Assembly: GCF_029227915.1 (NCBI RefSeq)
Contig: NC_079881.1
Location: 16,405,501-16,469,500 of the forward strand
DNA: 64,000 bases
Origin: Hydractinia symbiolongicarpus
Taxonomy: Eukaryota > Cnidaria > Hydrozoa > Anthoathecata > Hydractiniidae
Reading direction: 5' to 3'
The first letter of the stretch is position 1; every line of letters starts with the position of its first letter. The position numbers and the translations under genes were made by a program. Shown piece by piece: positions 31,734-45,500 of this stretch. A model generated the notes under the pieces. It was given only the letters and a program-made list of their open reading frames with translations. It had not been told where the DNA came from and searched no databases.

Positions 31734-34700
31734 TTTATTTCCCCATAGCCTCTGACAAGCATCTTAATTTGATTGGGTTGTACAACCCGCTTATCGTCTG
31801 CCCTGTTTTGTGCCAACTTGTTCACTTCTTGGGTATATAACGTATGACCCCTGTTTTGTATCATGACCTGGCTCTTGTGGAGGTCAACGCCCTCTTCCAG
31901 GAATCTTCGGTAATCGTCAAAGGTGATGGATTTTTTGTTTACACACCTCTTTACGCCTTTGGCTTTCCTGTCACCGCCTTCTTTGGTGAGGCTCTTGTAC
32001 TCATAGAGTTTTGCCCTTAGGGTGACGAATTCCGTCATAATTTTACCATTTAGCTCATCCGTCATGAGTCCTACCACCTTCCTGTTCTTGCCTATGAAGA
32101 GGGACCTATTATTATCGGCATTATAGGCACTTGTGTCAAAGCGTGCTTCAAAATACCGCGCAATATCCCTATAGAAGTTTTCCGTGCGGATGTGGTACAC
32201 AAAGCTGTCAGTGTCTATGTAGCAGAGCTGCAGCTTGCTACCGTATTTGGGCTGCATGTAATCATAGTGGAGCTCGTACATGATGAGCTTTGACATATCC
32301 AGGATGGCCTGGCCGACGTATATGGGCTTATTCATTTTAACCTCTGTTTTACCCATCTCTACACCCAGTAGGTTTTACTGAACCTGCTTCCATCCTTGAA
32401 ATTAGGCTTCATTACGAGCTTCATATACTTGTCTTCATTGGTGACCAGTTGGATGTGGCGATGATTTCTGATATTTTCCATAGTCTTCCCAAACACCGAA
32501 AGGTTCATCAATTTGTAAAAATCTTTCTCGCAATCGATCCTGGCAGCCGTTCTCAACCTCGTGTTGTGATCAATGTACCCCGCCAGCCAGGGCTTCTGGT
32601 TGAACCCAATGTCCCTATGCACCTTATTGAGCTCAAGCCCATGTTATATAGCCTCGTAAAGGGCCCTGATGTGTACAACATATTTACGCTTATGCTCTAG
32701 ATTCGGTATCAATTTCTCAAACTTGTGGACCTTCCTTCGTTCGGGTAGAAACGGCAGCTCGTTATGCTTCTCATGCAGCTCCTCGGGATAATCAATATCT
32801 ATCTCCAGAATGTACCCATGCTTGTTGTCTTCAATGAGCTTCCTGATCCGCTTTTCGGTGAATGCCTCGACATTTCGCACCCATTTAAAGCAATCCGTGG
32901 GCAGATCTTGACGCATGGCCCAGCCGTATAGGTTGTTGGCATCAAGGTATTGCAAGTATGAGGATTCAACCTCCGGATCGTACTGCTCTCCCATGTACTT
33001 ATTATTAGCCTTGGCATATCGGTGTACGGCTTGTGTTATACCTCCTCTTATACCCTTCCCGAACATGAGGAGCATGTCGGGGTCTGTAAGGAGTTCTAGG
33101 CTTATACCCGTAAATTTTAGGCCAAGCCGGGTGCACTGTAAAAATGGGCGGGATCAAGGCTATAGTTGTCCAAGCAAACGCCCCGAAATGTCTTGAAGAC
33201 GTTGGCCAATAGCAGGACGTCTGTGGTTATGTACACATCCTGGTAGTCACCCATGGCGACGTTATCACCCTCTGGGTTAATACAATTCCATACCCTTTTT
33301 GTGTATTGATAATCTTCATCGCTGATACCCTTCATATTGATCTTGCTATAGAATGGCTCATTGGGAGGTAGTTTCAGCTCCTCGAATCGCTGCCATCCAT
33401 CCATGTACTCGTAGGGGTACACACCCTTTCTGCGCATGAGCTTAAGCGTGTCATCCTCGGTGAAAAACCAACGGAGATTTTTACACTGCTCATCGCCAAG
33501 GTTGCTTGCCAATTTGTCAAATAACATAAATCGACAATTATCGATAAACCTAATCTCAATCTTCTTGTACGCCTTTCCATCACCATATCCCATACCTCCA
33601 AGTGGTACCTTAATCTTAACGTTGAAGCTTATGTATTTATCCATGTTCTGGGCGATGCACCCAATGTCCTGCATGTTGTACTTCTCACCTAGTTCTCGGA
33701 TAAACAGGTGTGCGTCGTATCCTGACAGATTGTGGAATATAATAGGTATATGGCTGGGTGTTTTATATTTGAGATTACAGCTGTTATGCGCTGCACCTCT
33801 ATATAGCCTGGTATAGTGGCAGTGGTCCCTGACCTTACGGTTATTTTTGCAGTCATCGAAGGGCTTCAAACAGATATGGCATTTCGATGCCTCATTATGT
33901 TCCCTTTTTAGGACCTCTGTTAGGGGCTTCATGTCCTGCTGTGGGATGTATTATATAACCTCTTGATCTCATCCTCTAGGTGGTTCACGAAGCGGGTGAC
34001 GCAGTCCTCACCCCTATAAACTGTTAGGGGATCCAGTACATCCCCATAGGCAAAGGTACTATATGTGCACCATCCAGATGGTACATGCTTGTTTAGCTTT
34101 TTAGTCTTTTTACCCCTTGTCTCATCTACTGGGACAAGTAGACTCTCAAAATCTGCATAGATGGCAAAGGGTACTTTGAATTGTTGCTGGCTATCCCTAT
34201 GTTATAACCATTTTCGGCCTCCGTTGGCATCGTAATTTTAACTGCCTCGTGATCGGTGCAGTACCTATAATGCTTATCCCTCGAATGTGGGGAATGCCTG
34301 GAGGCAGTTCAGGCAAAAGTGCCTTTTTGCAGTATTTTTTGAGGTATCATATCAGAGCTGTGAGAGGCTTTTGATGGCCGTGTAATGATTCTTCTTGCCA
34401 TTAGTGATGTACAGTAGATTCACCTGTCTACCACGCCCGTTATGCGTTGATCGACGTAGGATATTGATCCTCTTTCCATCTATATACAGGACGTTCACCG
34501 CAATCTCCTTGTTATTATCCATGAACTTTGATATATCCTTAACACTTGTCGGAAAACCTATACCTTCCCAATTATATTGGCTTACGTATAGTCTCAGCTT
34601 GCTTATTATTTGTGGATCCCTTTCAATCTCCTCATGATGCAGGGATGCTATAACAGCCTATATTGAAGCAATCCTCATCTTTATTTTTTGGATTAATAAT

Positions 34701-35170
34701 GGACTTCTTGGTGGCCATCCATTTAGGTGTTTGAATATATGATGAGCCTCTTGTTAACCGTAGCATATGGAAGTCTACATCAAGGTGTAGGATTCGACCT
34801 ATCGAAAAGCCACTTTTGGGGAATGCAGGGTTTTCCACATGTGTTTTTACCTGGGCGAACATCCTATCCAGTATGTCATCTACGTTGCTACCCCGGAATA
34901 CTGAGACCATATTACTATGGAATGCTTATTCGCCTCCTCATACTCTTTGTTTCCCTCTATTGGCTTCCTCCAATGTATCCATAGCGATATCTGTACCTTC
35001 GCCGACCCCATATCTTCTGCCTGACCCTTAACTAGGGTCAGCACATTGGGTCGCACCATCCCGATATACCCGTCAACGTCGGGACCTTCTATACCGGGAA
35101 TTCGGAAACTCCGGAAGGTCCTGTGAAGAGCATGTTTATGCTCCTGAGGCGTGAAATCTTAATATGGAAT
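31688..35170 (-). pseudogene. Protein-primed DNA polymerase B (Polinton pPolB), multiply frameshifted
   Basis: Replicates the element using a protein primer. The minus-strand frames, in order from the N-terminus (no start codon seen upstream of about 35150), encode: an N-terminal region (DGYIGMVRPNVLTLVKGQAE; PAFPKSGFSIGRILHLDVDF); a C2H2/HNH-like zinc region (KCHICLKPFDD, VRDHCHYTRLYRGAAHNSCN); the exonuclease motif IIFHNLSGYDAHLFIREL; polymerase motif A YLDANNLYGWAM; motif B KLMNLSVFGKTMENIRN; and motif C LCYIDTDSFVYHI. This is the DNA_pol_B_2 family. One in-frame stop lies near 32645; frameshifts occur near 32357, 33100, at several points in 33933-34640, and near 34910. The C-terminus overlaps the next gene. 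About 1,100 codons originally. Confidence 0.9.
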
Positions 35171-35238
35171 GGTCTTGGATCGGGGTGCTGGATTAATAGG
35201 TCTTATGTAGATTACTATGGAATGGTCTTGGATAGGTG
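35161..35238. repeat. Subterminal duplicate of TIR sequence
   Basis: A segment just inside the right TIR repeats TIR words: ATTAATAGGTCTTATGTAGA then GGAATGGTCTTGGAT twice, matching parts of 35364-35430. It looks like unequal duplication of terminal sequence into the subterminal region. Confidence 0.5.
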
Positions 35239-35293
35239 CGGTGATTAATATAAATAAACATGGCATTTTGCCGGATGGATGCTGGATTTGTTG

Positions 35294-35551
35294 TGAGGGA
35301 ATTTCCCTTATGTGCGCGTTGATTATTAGGGAATTGCGCTATAATCTTGATGACTTCATTATGGTTAATAATAGGTCTTATGTAGATTAATATGGGATGG
35401 CCTTGGAATGGTGTTGGATTAATAGGTCTTGGATGAGGGTGTGGTGACTATTAGGGGATTGTCGGTGACTTGTCGGTGACTTGACGGGGTTTGCTGTGGA
35501 TTGCCGTGACGTGCGCACTTGACTGCGCTAGAACATACATTTTCCTATCTC
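35294..35551 (-). repeat. Polinton right terminal inverted repeat
   Basis: Reverse complement of 23236-23493 over its whole length. Outer end CATTTTCCTATCTC then target duplication TACATG at 35552-35557. It contains the CCGACAAGTCACC short tandem repeat in inverted orientation. Confidence 0.95.
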
Positions 35552-36523
35552 TACATGTTCTTAAAACAGCACTAGGATCGCATTCGTCAACATTTTTATA
35601 GTCATGCATGCGCTACAAACACTGGCGCGAGTAACTGCAATTCAAACTGGAAATGTTACTTTTTCTGTGCGTGTTTGGTAAGATGACAAGTTGAACGAAT
35701 GGGACTTGTCGAGCGCAAACTTAGCAACAGTATTCTTACTGGTAGAAGATTTAACATCTGTCAAAGCACATGAGCAGCTTTGTGAAGTATTCCGTTAGAA
35801 AAAGTAAAGAAGTTCACTGAATATGTATGAATTTAAAAATCTTTTTTGAGTTTAAAGCCTGAAATGGAGCTATTTTCAACTGGGCAACTATGCAATAAAA
35901 AATGTAAAATCTTGGACAACTATGCAATAAAAAATGCAAAATCTTGTTATAAAAGACATGATTGTGTTGCACACATGTCTATCAAGTGTGTGAATGCACA
36001 AAGACTTAAACGACAGGTTTGCCCAACCATCATGTTTTGTAGATGCCACTGGAAAGAAGTCACTGGTATAAGATCTTATATACGAAACACAACAGAAAAC
36101 TATAAAACTATTCTAAGTTGCCAACATGCTCTAACCAAGCACGCTAGGACTAGCATGAACAGTGATGGAAAAAACTGATCAAGTTCGCTGCACCAACAGA
36201 CACAATACACAAGTTGTGCGTACATAAAATAAAGGTTTGCTATTTGCGCCAGTTAACATGGAAACATGTTTTCGGAATTAAACATCGTCATGATTAAGGA
36301 CTGGCCTCCAAGCCCCCTTTTGTGAGATACAAGTCAGTAAAACTCTCACAGACTCGTCCTGCTACTATTCCCAGGGTTGTTTTTTCGTGCCCCAACTTGC
36401 CAAAAAGAATTAAGAACATTTTTATTACATTTGCCGTAACAAGATAGAGCAATGAAACAAAAACATTGAACCACGTGAATCAATAATGGCAGACAAAACA
36501 GTGAACAGAAAAGGTGAAGAGCA
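35552..36523. other. Intergenic region between Polinton and TMEM104
   Basis: It begins with the TACATG target duplication. A 32-bp direct duplication sits at 35882-35913 and 35914-35945 (GCAACTATGCAATAAAAAAT core). An ORF at 35846-36178 crosses this duplication and lacks recognisable features. An upstream ATG at 36486 opens a frame overlapping the TMEM104 start and could act as a uORF. Confidence 0.5.
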
Positions 36524-39500
36524 ATGGCTACTTCTTTGGAAAGTGACTCTCATTATTCCTGGAAGGTACGTCAAGGGTTTGATATAGAATATGCCATTTT
36601 CATTTCATTTGATAACAAAGATGTTTTTCGTATATAGATGACTTGCGAATGTTTACAAAATTTGCAATTTGCAAGCATTTCTGTAGGTAGAAATTTTAAA
36701 CAACAGACCACAGTAGTTAAAGAAATCCACCCCAAAAAGAAATGTTTGCTTAAAATGAGTGAAATTTTTAAAGAAGAAATAGAGTTTAATGCAACACCAA
36801 AACTCTTTAATCTTTATTATTAGACATTGTACCTAGTGTGCCACAAACACGAGGATACTGGCTCGGCAGAAACATCGCAAAAAGCCACGGCAGCTGTCAG
36901 ACAACTTCCAGCATTTTAAAAAAAAAATTAAAATTTCGCTCGGAGAAACCTGAAACAACCCGAAACAACATTTTTTTAAACATTTATTACCATGTATAAT
37001 TTATTCTTTTAATGTCGAGCAGTGATAGTGGAAGAGTTCTAAAAAAACTGTCTTTTATATCATTTATTCCATAAATACCTGTAATAAAATCCCACAAATA
37101 ATAAATTGAGAGTACAACGACAAAATAGCACCTTCCTTCTTCTTGACAAAATTTCAATGATAACAAAATGAGCTCGCGCACATATATATATGGCACTTTC
37201 AGCGAATTGGCACCCTTGTTGCCACAGTGTCTTGCTTTTTTACTTACACAAAAGTGTGTGCATGCCCATTGTTCTTAAAATAAAATTAAAACAACTATGT
37301 CACACAGAAAGTGGTCTATACCTCTGTAGCTAATATCCTGACATATATAGACCTTTTTTATTGTTCACATTTTCCGCGGTAAGACCTTTCAACTCTAACA
37401 ATTTCTTTCAACAAAAACATTTTGGAGGCATTAAACTATTATTGAGACGGATGGATACGGTACCGCCTGAATGTAATGTTACATATGCACGATAGTTATT
37501 ACATTTACACGAGCTTTCGGTAGCGTCAGAACTTTCATTTTTATTATATATCCATTGTTTAATACATGATCTTTTTTTGCGTGTCAAAAACAATAGAGTT
37601 CATTTCCCACACGTGAAATTCAACGATCACATGAATTTTTTGTGCGGCTTATTGTTTTTTATAATTACCGCAGCTGCTAAGGGATTAACACAAAAAAATT
37701 TTTAAAAATTTAATTAACCTTCGTGTCTCTATTGTTTCAGCACACGAACATCTTTTATTCACACATGAATTCATTTGCTAAAGTATCTCCGATTTTGTAA
37801 ACACATATGCGAGTTCTGCACACAAAAGAAATGTTGTATCTTTTGTCTATACATGCAACAAGTTATAAAGAATTTTCAGTCTTCTCTGCACACTCCTAAA
37901 ACAGAATTGGGCTCTTGCAAATTTAATTTCTTTATGTGATTTAGAACAAGAATTAATAATCTTACTAGGTACACTAGGTACATAGCGGCATTATTTTTTT
38001 GCTAAAATAGTTATTCTTTAAGTGAAAAACAAGATTGATTATTATTGTCGTAACACCCTCCTTCATTATCATTATTTGTTATGGTGAAAATATGCTAGCT
38101 AAAACCAAAACTTTTTTATGGGAAAATAATAATTACTGAGAAGAATTAAAACTTTTTTTTAATGTGATACGAAAAAACACTTGCAAGAAAAACCAAAACT
38201 TTTTTTAGCCCAATGTTAAAAATGCGTACATGGTGCCCGCATCTTTTTGCCTTCCACGCAATTGTTAAAGCCAAAAGGGCTTACCGCCAAGAATGTGAAA
38301 ATTCTAAAAGGTGTATAGCTACCTGATTTGATGGTAATGAAATCAAATCTTTTTTTGCAGGAGCAGTCTTTCTAATTGAAATTTAAATATACTGTAACCT
38401 TAATTATACAGTTTCGCGTCAACATTTACCTATTTTACGTTTACAAAAAATGTCAACGTTAATTTTAATTTGCCTCAGCAAAAACGATGACATAAACTTT
38501 TATTTCGGTGTGTGGCGTTAGCAAATTGCCTTTTAAATTCTAGCTTTTTTTCCAAGCCAGCTTGTTCACATTGAAACTACTTAAGTTCCACTTAGGGTAA
38601 ATAACCAAAATGCTCAGCAACCACTTTATGATCTTTATTAATTCTTGCATGTAAGGAATACTTTCTATCGACTCTCTATCTAGCTATGCTTCCTTTATAT
38701 TTTTGATAGATTCAAGGCAAATAAAGGATTCTATTAATTGCGAAAAAAAAAATTCGCCTCAGCAAAATTTTATCAAAATTAACTTGTTTTTATAAAAATC
38801 ACCTCGGTATTTGCCATGTGCCAACAAGAGGGTGCTGCTAAGCCACAAATGCCTGCATATATAAGGGCGAGTTCGGGCGACTTTTCGAATTAAATTGTCA
38901 GTTGTCCTCCAAAACCGCCCCCACTTTTCTGAAATGTAATTCCTTTTAACATACCATGCGGACAACAGGTGGAAAAAGGCGCTTGAGAGAAAAGAGTTAA
39001 TAAGGTTTATATATAAGTTATTTATCAAAAAAATCTTATCATAAACCTTTAAAACCAGTTCTTTCAAAAACTTCGATATCACATTGTAAGTTTATTTTAA
39101 TTTTTATATTTTTTTAAATCGTTTGTGGTGAATCTTTGAGTGTTTTTTTGTGTCTATGCGGGTTTTTTCGGGGTAATACTTGAATTTGTTTCAAAACCCC
39201 GAACTCGCCCCAAAATTACAGAAAGTTGACAAGGTTAACAATGAATCATGAAAATCATTGTTTAAAATAATATTCTGTTATTGTAAAAGTTTTTTTATTT
39301 TTTACTTTTTTTGATTTTTCTTTAAAATGACTATATGATATTGTAAAGGTGATCATACTTTTTTATCTATCTAATCCAAATGAAAAGACAAATTATTAAA
39401 AAAACAAATTCAGGGTTACAAAGTTCAGAAATTTATATAACCCAGCTAGCCAAGATTTTTGTGGAACTGAGGAGCAAGTAATGGCTCAGCTATAATCTCA

Positions 39501-42500
39501 TTTTTAAGAATGTGGAGCATCTTTGTGTGTGCATAAAAATACATGCGCTATTGTAATCATGACATAATGAATGTTCAAAAAAATGTCTCTGAAAATTTCA
39601 AGTCAATCAATTAATAGTACTTCCCTCTTGTATAGGCGTTTATTTGTGACATATTTTGAAGCAGAATTTCTGTAAAAAACACAGGCAAGAACCACTTATG
39701 AATGTTTTGATTTGCTGTATAGTTCTTTTGTTTTATTTCTGTATGGTTAGCTGAATTTTCTTCTATTTGAGATCTCTTTCTGTAAGTAAGAAAGAAGGGA
39801 TATTTTTTTTTGATTTATCCAAAATTAGTGTGTATTAATAGCCTTGAAAATGGATAATAAATAAAAAGTGAAATTTTAAACATGTATATCCTTATCTTTT
39901 ATACCTCCATGTCTAAACTTTTGGTACTTTACTATTTTTCGGTGAAAGGAATTCAGAAATGACATTGTAAATGTAATTAAACAAAGCCTTCATGTGAATT
40001 ATTTAATTTAAAAATACATCTTAATTTCTTTAACAATTGACATTATACTGATTGTTGTAAAAATATTTTCTATCAAACTGGTTGAACTTTATACATATGT
40101 TGTGAATTAAATAAGTAAGAAAAATTAGAATGATAATATTTCTTAAAGTAAAAATATTTGGAGTTAAATTTGGGAAAATATTATTTTTTAGTCAAATAAT
40201 TTTATTTTAATGACCTTTTTCAGTGTTGCTGACCCATCACAAATTTAACCTGTGCTGACATAAAGGTGAGGGATGACTTTTATGCCAGCGCTGGTTGAAG
40301 GATGACTTTGATATTAAATTTGGAGGGCTAACCTAATCATGTAACCAGGCTTAACCTGCCTGGATGCAGGATAAATGACGTCTTTGAAAGCACATGCGCT
40401 GCTCTAATAAGGAAAAACAGTCAAATGTAGGATTTTACAAAAGGAGTATTTTTCAAAATTAAGTATTTGAATTTGTTGTTTCTAAATTTAACTAATTTTT
40501 TGAATAATTTATCAATTGACTTTAAACCTTTTTCAAATATTGTTTTTTTTTTTTTATTAGGAATATATTTGATAAAAATTTCTCAAAATAAATTTCTTTA
40601 CAAGGAAATAGCTTATAAATAAAGTTGTTTCACAGGGGGTGTTATACAGAACCTAATTAAATTTGTGGTCTATATTACGAACTCATTTGCTGAATTCTCA
40701 CAACAATTTTACCATATTTGCGGGATCCCATCTTTGTTGGTTTTCCTTAAGTAAACTGTGAGCTACCATATCCAACAGACAGGTAGTTATGATAATAACA
40801 GATTTGCAGATAAATGTTTGTTTGCTAATATTTAGTGTGTGAAATGTTTTGTTATTTTTTTAATTTATAGGTAGCCTTCATTTATGTTTTTAATTTGATT
40901 GTTGGTGCTGGTGCATTAGCCCTTCCACAAGCATTTGCTCAGACAGGATGGGCACTTGGTATTGTAGCGATTGGTGTTCTAGCTATCATGAGGTTTGTTT
41001 ACACATCAATATTTTTTCTACTTTTGTTGTATGTTTTTAATTTGTTTTACAGTTTACAATGATTACATAGTATTATGTGATTTCTTTTAGTTATTGTACA
41101 AGTACGTTTATGATAGAAGCTATGTCAATTGGAAATGCTGTTCTAAGAATTAAACGTGGTCAACAATCAGCAAATGCAGTATGTTATTCTTTTTATTTTT
41201 TCTGGTGGTTCTTGAGCGTGTGATTCTTTAACGCTGATCTTTTTTATGCGTATTCGTATCTCAAGTAGAATTCCTGTCTATTAACATTTACCTTATTCCA
41301 GAAAATCTTCTTTGAACAAAAATGGTATTTATTAAGCTAATAAACAAAGCTATGGTCTTAAATTTAGCAACAAACTGAAGCAGATGTTATCGACAGTGAT
41401 GATGACGAGGTTGAATTCAAACCAGCAGAAGACTCTCCACTGATGATAAGTAAGCATTAAAGTGGCATTCTGTTAGCTTGTCCTTTTTTAAGCAGTTTTC
41501 AAACATAGACTTGCTCTATATCAACCATTTTTTAATGGATAAAGTATTAGCGTTCTCAAAAACATTCCTAACTTTATGCCTGCAGTTTTTCGAAGCAAGT
41601 CGGCAAGGTCAATCCTAATAAGCATAATTTGTTTTAATAATTTCCAAACGTTTATTTGTTCTGTTTTCAAGAAATTATTACAGTTGGCTCTCTAATTCAA
41701 ATTTCTTAAGCAAAAATTATAATTGGAATTAGGGGGAGTTTTAAAATTATAGTAAGTTCAGTTGAGTTTTTCAAAAATGTTTCGCTGAAACTTGTTTGCT
41801 TGTGCTAGGCCTCTAAATTTTTTCCCAATGACCCAATAACTCGGGAGAAAACAAGTGTCATTTTAGCAAAAAAATTAAAGTAATCAATTACTGATAACAG
41901 AAAATTTCAAAATTTGCTAATTACTTAAATATGACATCATAATTTATACAACATAAATTCTTTAAATGTGAATACCTTGAGAACGAAAAAAACTTTTTTT
42001 TTAAACTAAAAGTTTAAAAAGACTAGTTAGCCAACTTTTTAAACTCTATAATAAAATTCAACATTTTTTTTATTACTTGGGTTTCCTTTAAATTTTTTAA
42101 AGAAAAATTAACGATGACTTTAAATTTGGTCAAATTATGAAGATTTTCGAATTACACAGATTCAAATTAGACTTTAGTTGTAGGGTATAATAAGTAGATG
42201 TATAAAATTGAAAGACTTTCACTATTGGCTTTATAATTTTTAAATGTTTTTGGTTCATAGATTCTTATTCTTCAGATCCTGGAGATGAGGACTTGTATGA
42301 AATTACAACCAAAGTTGAATTGGTATGTAATAATATTTTAACTTGAAGGTTGCACAGTAAGAAATCTATTTCCATGTATTGATGATTATTTTGGATATTA
42401 TACAACTGCAATTTTCTCTCTACAGAACATGGCTATATATTTGTACCTTACAAGTGCCTTTTTATTGATATACTGCACCAAAAAATGTGATTTGGAAACA

Positions 42501-45500
42501 GAATGTTAGTTTGATTTTTAATGTTTTAACGTTTTAAAAGAATTGTGATGAGATGCCCTTTTTTGCAAATATAAAAGCTAACATGTGTACAATGAATAGA
42601 ATTAGATATTGCAAATTGATATTTTATTTTTGAGTTTATGTGAATCCATAAGTTTTGTACAACGTATGTTTTAATTTTGGCAAGTTTAAAACTTCTGCTA
42701 CAATCTTGTCCTGTAGGTAATTTTACTACAGTATGTAGTATGCAATTTTTGATAGTTTTATTGTTATTATTCAGGGTTGTAGCTGTGATAAGGTGTACTT
42801 CAGCCTATTCTAATTTTAGGTCTTGTTCAACAACCAATTGTTTTAGATCGCTGTGAACTTGCATACTTTCACGACAATCAATTGATAATCGATGTCAAAA
42901 TCACCTCATAAAATTGTGTGATTTTTTTAAACTTTGCCAGACAAAACTATCTAGAAATTTCTAAATATTTTGTGTGCGAAAATTTTGTCCTGACCAAAAA
43001 TTGTTTCTTTAATAGAGTTTTAAATTATTATTCCTGTTATTTCTTTTTAGGGACAATTGGCTAACATGTTTTTTAACAAAGGTACTTTTTATTAGCTTTA
43101 TTTGTTACCCTTTTTTCAACAATTTTTTTGTTAGGGTAAATTTAGCATAACATTATCACTTCACATTTATTTTCATGTTTTTTAGTTGGTTTAATTCTTT
43201 ATTATATCGTGATTGCGTTGTACCTCTATGGTGATCTTGCCATCTATGCAGCTGCAGTACCAAAGTCACTAGCTAGCGTGATATGGTATGTTTGTAAATC
43301 TTCAGTGTTAACTTAAGCGATACTTTTAAATGCTTGTTATGTTTGATGTGCATATATTCGCCAGGTATTTTTGTATAAGTATGTCTAATATTTCATGTAC
43401 CATTACCATTCGCCAGCAGCATAATGTGAACAAATTATTTTTACATATACTTGAAATAAACGAAACATTATATCTGTTTTATTGTACCATGTCATATATA
43501 GCAAGCATGCCTGATAAAGAATAAGTTGTTGTTCGATTTGTTATTGTGATTCAATGATAATTAAGTTTCCAGTAATATGTTTGTGGGGTTAATTTGATAT
43601 CAAAAAAATATTTTCGCACACATATTTTTGCAATTAAGAGGGTACCGAGATAAATTTCTGCTCGGAATAAATTGTTTTGGTATTGTACAAAATTTTTTTT
43701 TTTCCATGACTACTTTGCAGTACTTTTAATAAACATGAGAATTTTCAAAAGAAAATATTTTAGTCAAATTCGCAAACATTTTTTCTGCAAGATTCAGTAT
43801 GTTTTTTGTGTGCAAGCTACGTTATTCTGTTTACAAAAGAGTAAATAATTCAAAGAAGCACTCAGTAACTTGGTTGGTTATATATTTCTTCTCATCATGT
43901 TATCAAATGAAGATTAGAAAAAAGCCGAATTTCTGGGATTTTGACTACCAGAAGTTAGAAATATATCATTTTCCAGTACCGATCTTTACTTAATCTTGTA
44001 CTCATGAAAAGAAAATTTTGCCTTCGTTACTAAGAAGTCGTTAGTTTTCCATCACCTCACGCTGTCAGCACATTTCATAGCATTAAAATCAAGCGAGCAC
44101 TTAACCGTCTCATGTAACTATTTTTTAGTGGTGGTTCGAATATTTTTAACACAACTGATCGTGCCAATCAACAGTGCAAGAATGTCAGTCAACACATTAG
44201 CAACTTGGATATGTACAGGATTATGTTGGTGAGTTTTTTTGTATAAAAGAGTGCGTTGTGCTTTTTCTTGTATGAAGGAGCGAGTTGTTGCAACCATTAT
44301 GTTTTGAGATGTATTTGAAAATACGTACCTGATGCGTGTTGCAAAACATTGCATTGTAGGCTATCTGTCGAAGACAAATCTAATTCATCTCCTCATCTTT
44401 ATGTGAATATTTGGCAGACAAACAGTACAAACATTTTTCTAATGTTCTTGTTTATTTCTATGTTCTAAGATGACTTTTTTTTTGCTGACATACCTAAATG
44501 ATATTTTTAGTACCAATTTTTTGACACGTTGTTATGTTCCGAATACTGAATAAAGCCTGCTGTTCCCCAGAATGTGCTGACTCAGCAAAATGTATAAGAA
44601 GTCGTATTATAGGAAACCATTTTTCAAAAAATATTTTTATTTTATATCAAAGGATAGCATTTTTTTAAATACGTCACAAAAATGCTTACGTCAGTATAAA
44701 GAAGTCAAATTTAGGCTGTTACTTAGCATACCTGCTATAGCTGACTCCGTATTGCAACATGTAAAATTAAAACGTAACGCATTTTTATCTTCCTTTCTCC
44801 TGAAGTTCTTTTTTGTGGTACAAGTATTTTTTGTTAGAGTGATCTTTTTCTGGTCTGCTAAACACACGCCTGTAAATATTTTTTTTTGTCAACCAGTTTT
44901 TTTAAACTGTAAAATATATATAGTAACTTCTTATAATGGCTTAAAATTCTGATCTTATTTCTCGCACAGCGTCTGGATTATTAACATAAAGTCCTAACCA
45001 AATTACAATGTTAATCCTGTTGCTAATTGTAGTCAGCTTAGTTCTTCACTTAAATACATCTATAAATTTGTGACAAATTTTTTTAGGTTGTGTTCGTAGT
45101 GTGTCTGTGTCCTTTCGTTTTCTTCAACCTGGCTAAAACGAAGATGCTCCAAATGGTCACTACCTTTTTCAGATGGGCAGGTAGGTTGACCGCACGTGAC
45201 TTCACATGGGAAATTTATATATTACACTTTTCGGAGAGCAATTTTACACATGAAAAGATCATTTTTAAAAAAAATGAATGAAAAATGAAAATAAAGTGAA
45301 AGCTAAGTAAAAAATTGCGAATGTCTGTAAAAGACATCATTTGTTATAGGTCAGCTTGTTTTAAGTGTTCCTTTACTCTTCATTTAGCGTTTGTGGTCAT
45401 GGTCACACTTGCCTTACTCAGAATTGGGAAAGGCGAAGGCACCCACAAAGCAAAGATATTTGATGTAAAGAATTTGCCCAACTTTTTTGGCGTTGCTGTG

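Larger units (their letters stand above)
23236..35551. mobile_element. Polinton/Maverick element (12.3 kb, decayed)
   Basis: A self-synthesising DNA transposon related to adintoviruses and adenovirus-like elements. Boundaries are defined by 258-bp terminal inverted repeats (23236-23493 and 35294-35551), a 6-bp target duplication TACATG (23230-23235, 35552-35557) and the 5'-AG...TC-3' ends typical of Polintons. It encodes protein-primed PolB, integrase and packaging ATPase plus accessory ORFs; plus-strand genes lie on the left, minus-strand genes on the right. It is shorter than the usual 15-20 kb, and no major capsid, penton or protease is recognisable. Frameshifts, stops and a MITE insertion show it is defective. 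The TIRs are still alike at most positions. Confidence 0.95.

Noticed and set aside
35846-36178. 110-codon ORF downstream of the Polinton
   Set aside because: Its start lies in a 32-bp duplicated AT-rich stretch, composition is not protein-like and there are no recognisable motifs.
36486-36568. Alternative TMEM104 start with ATG at 36486
   Set aside because: That frame does not join exon 2 in the frame of the conserved protein; the ATG at 36524 does. It may be a uORF.
38759-39082. 107-codon minus ORF in TMEM104 intron 1
   Set aside because: Lies in low-complexity AT-rich intron with no recognisable protein features.
44590-44952. 120-codon ORF between TMEM104 exons 8 and 9
   Set aside because: Intronic; exons 8 and 9 join in phase without it.
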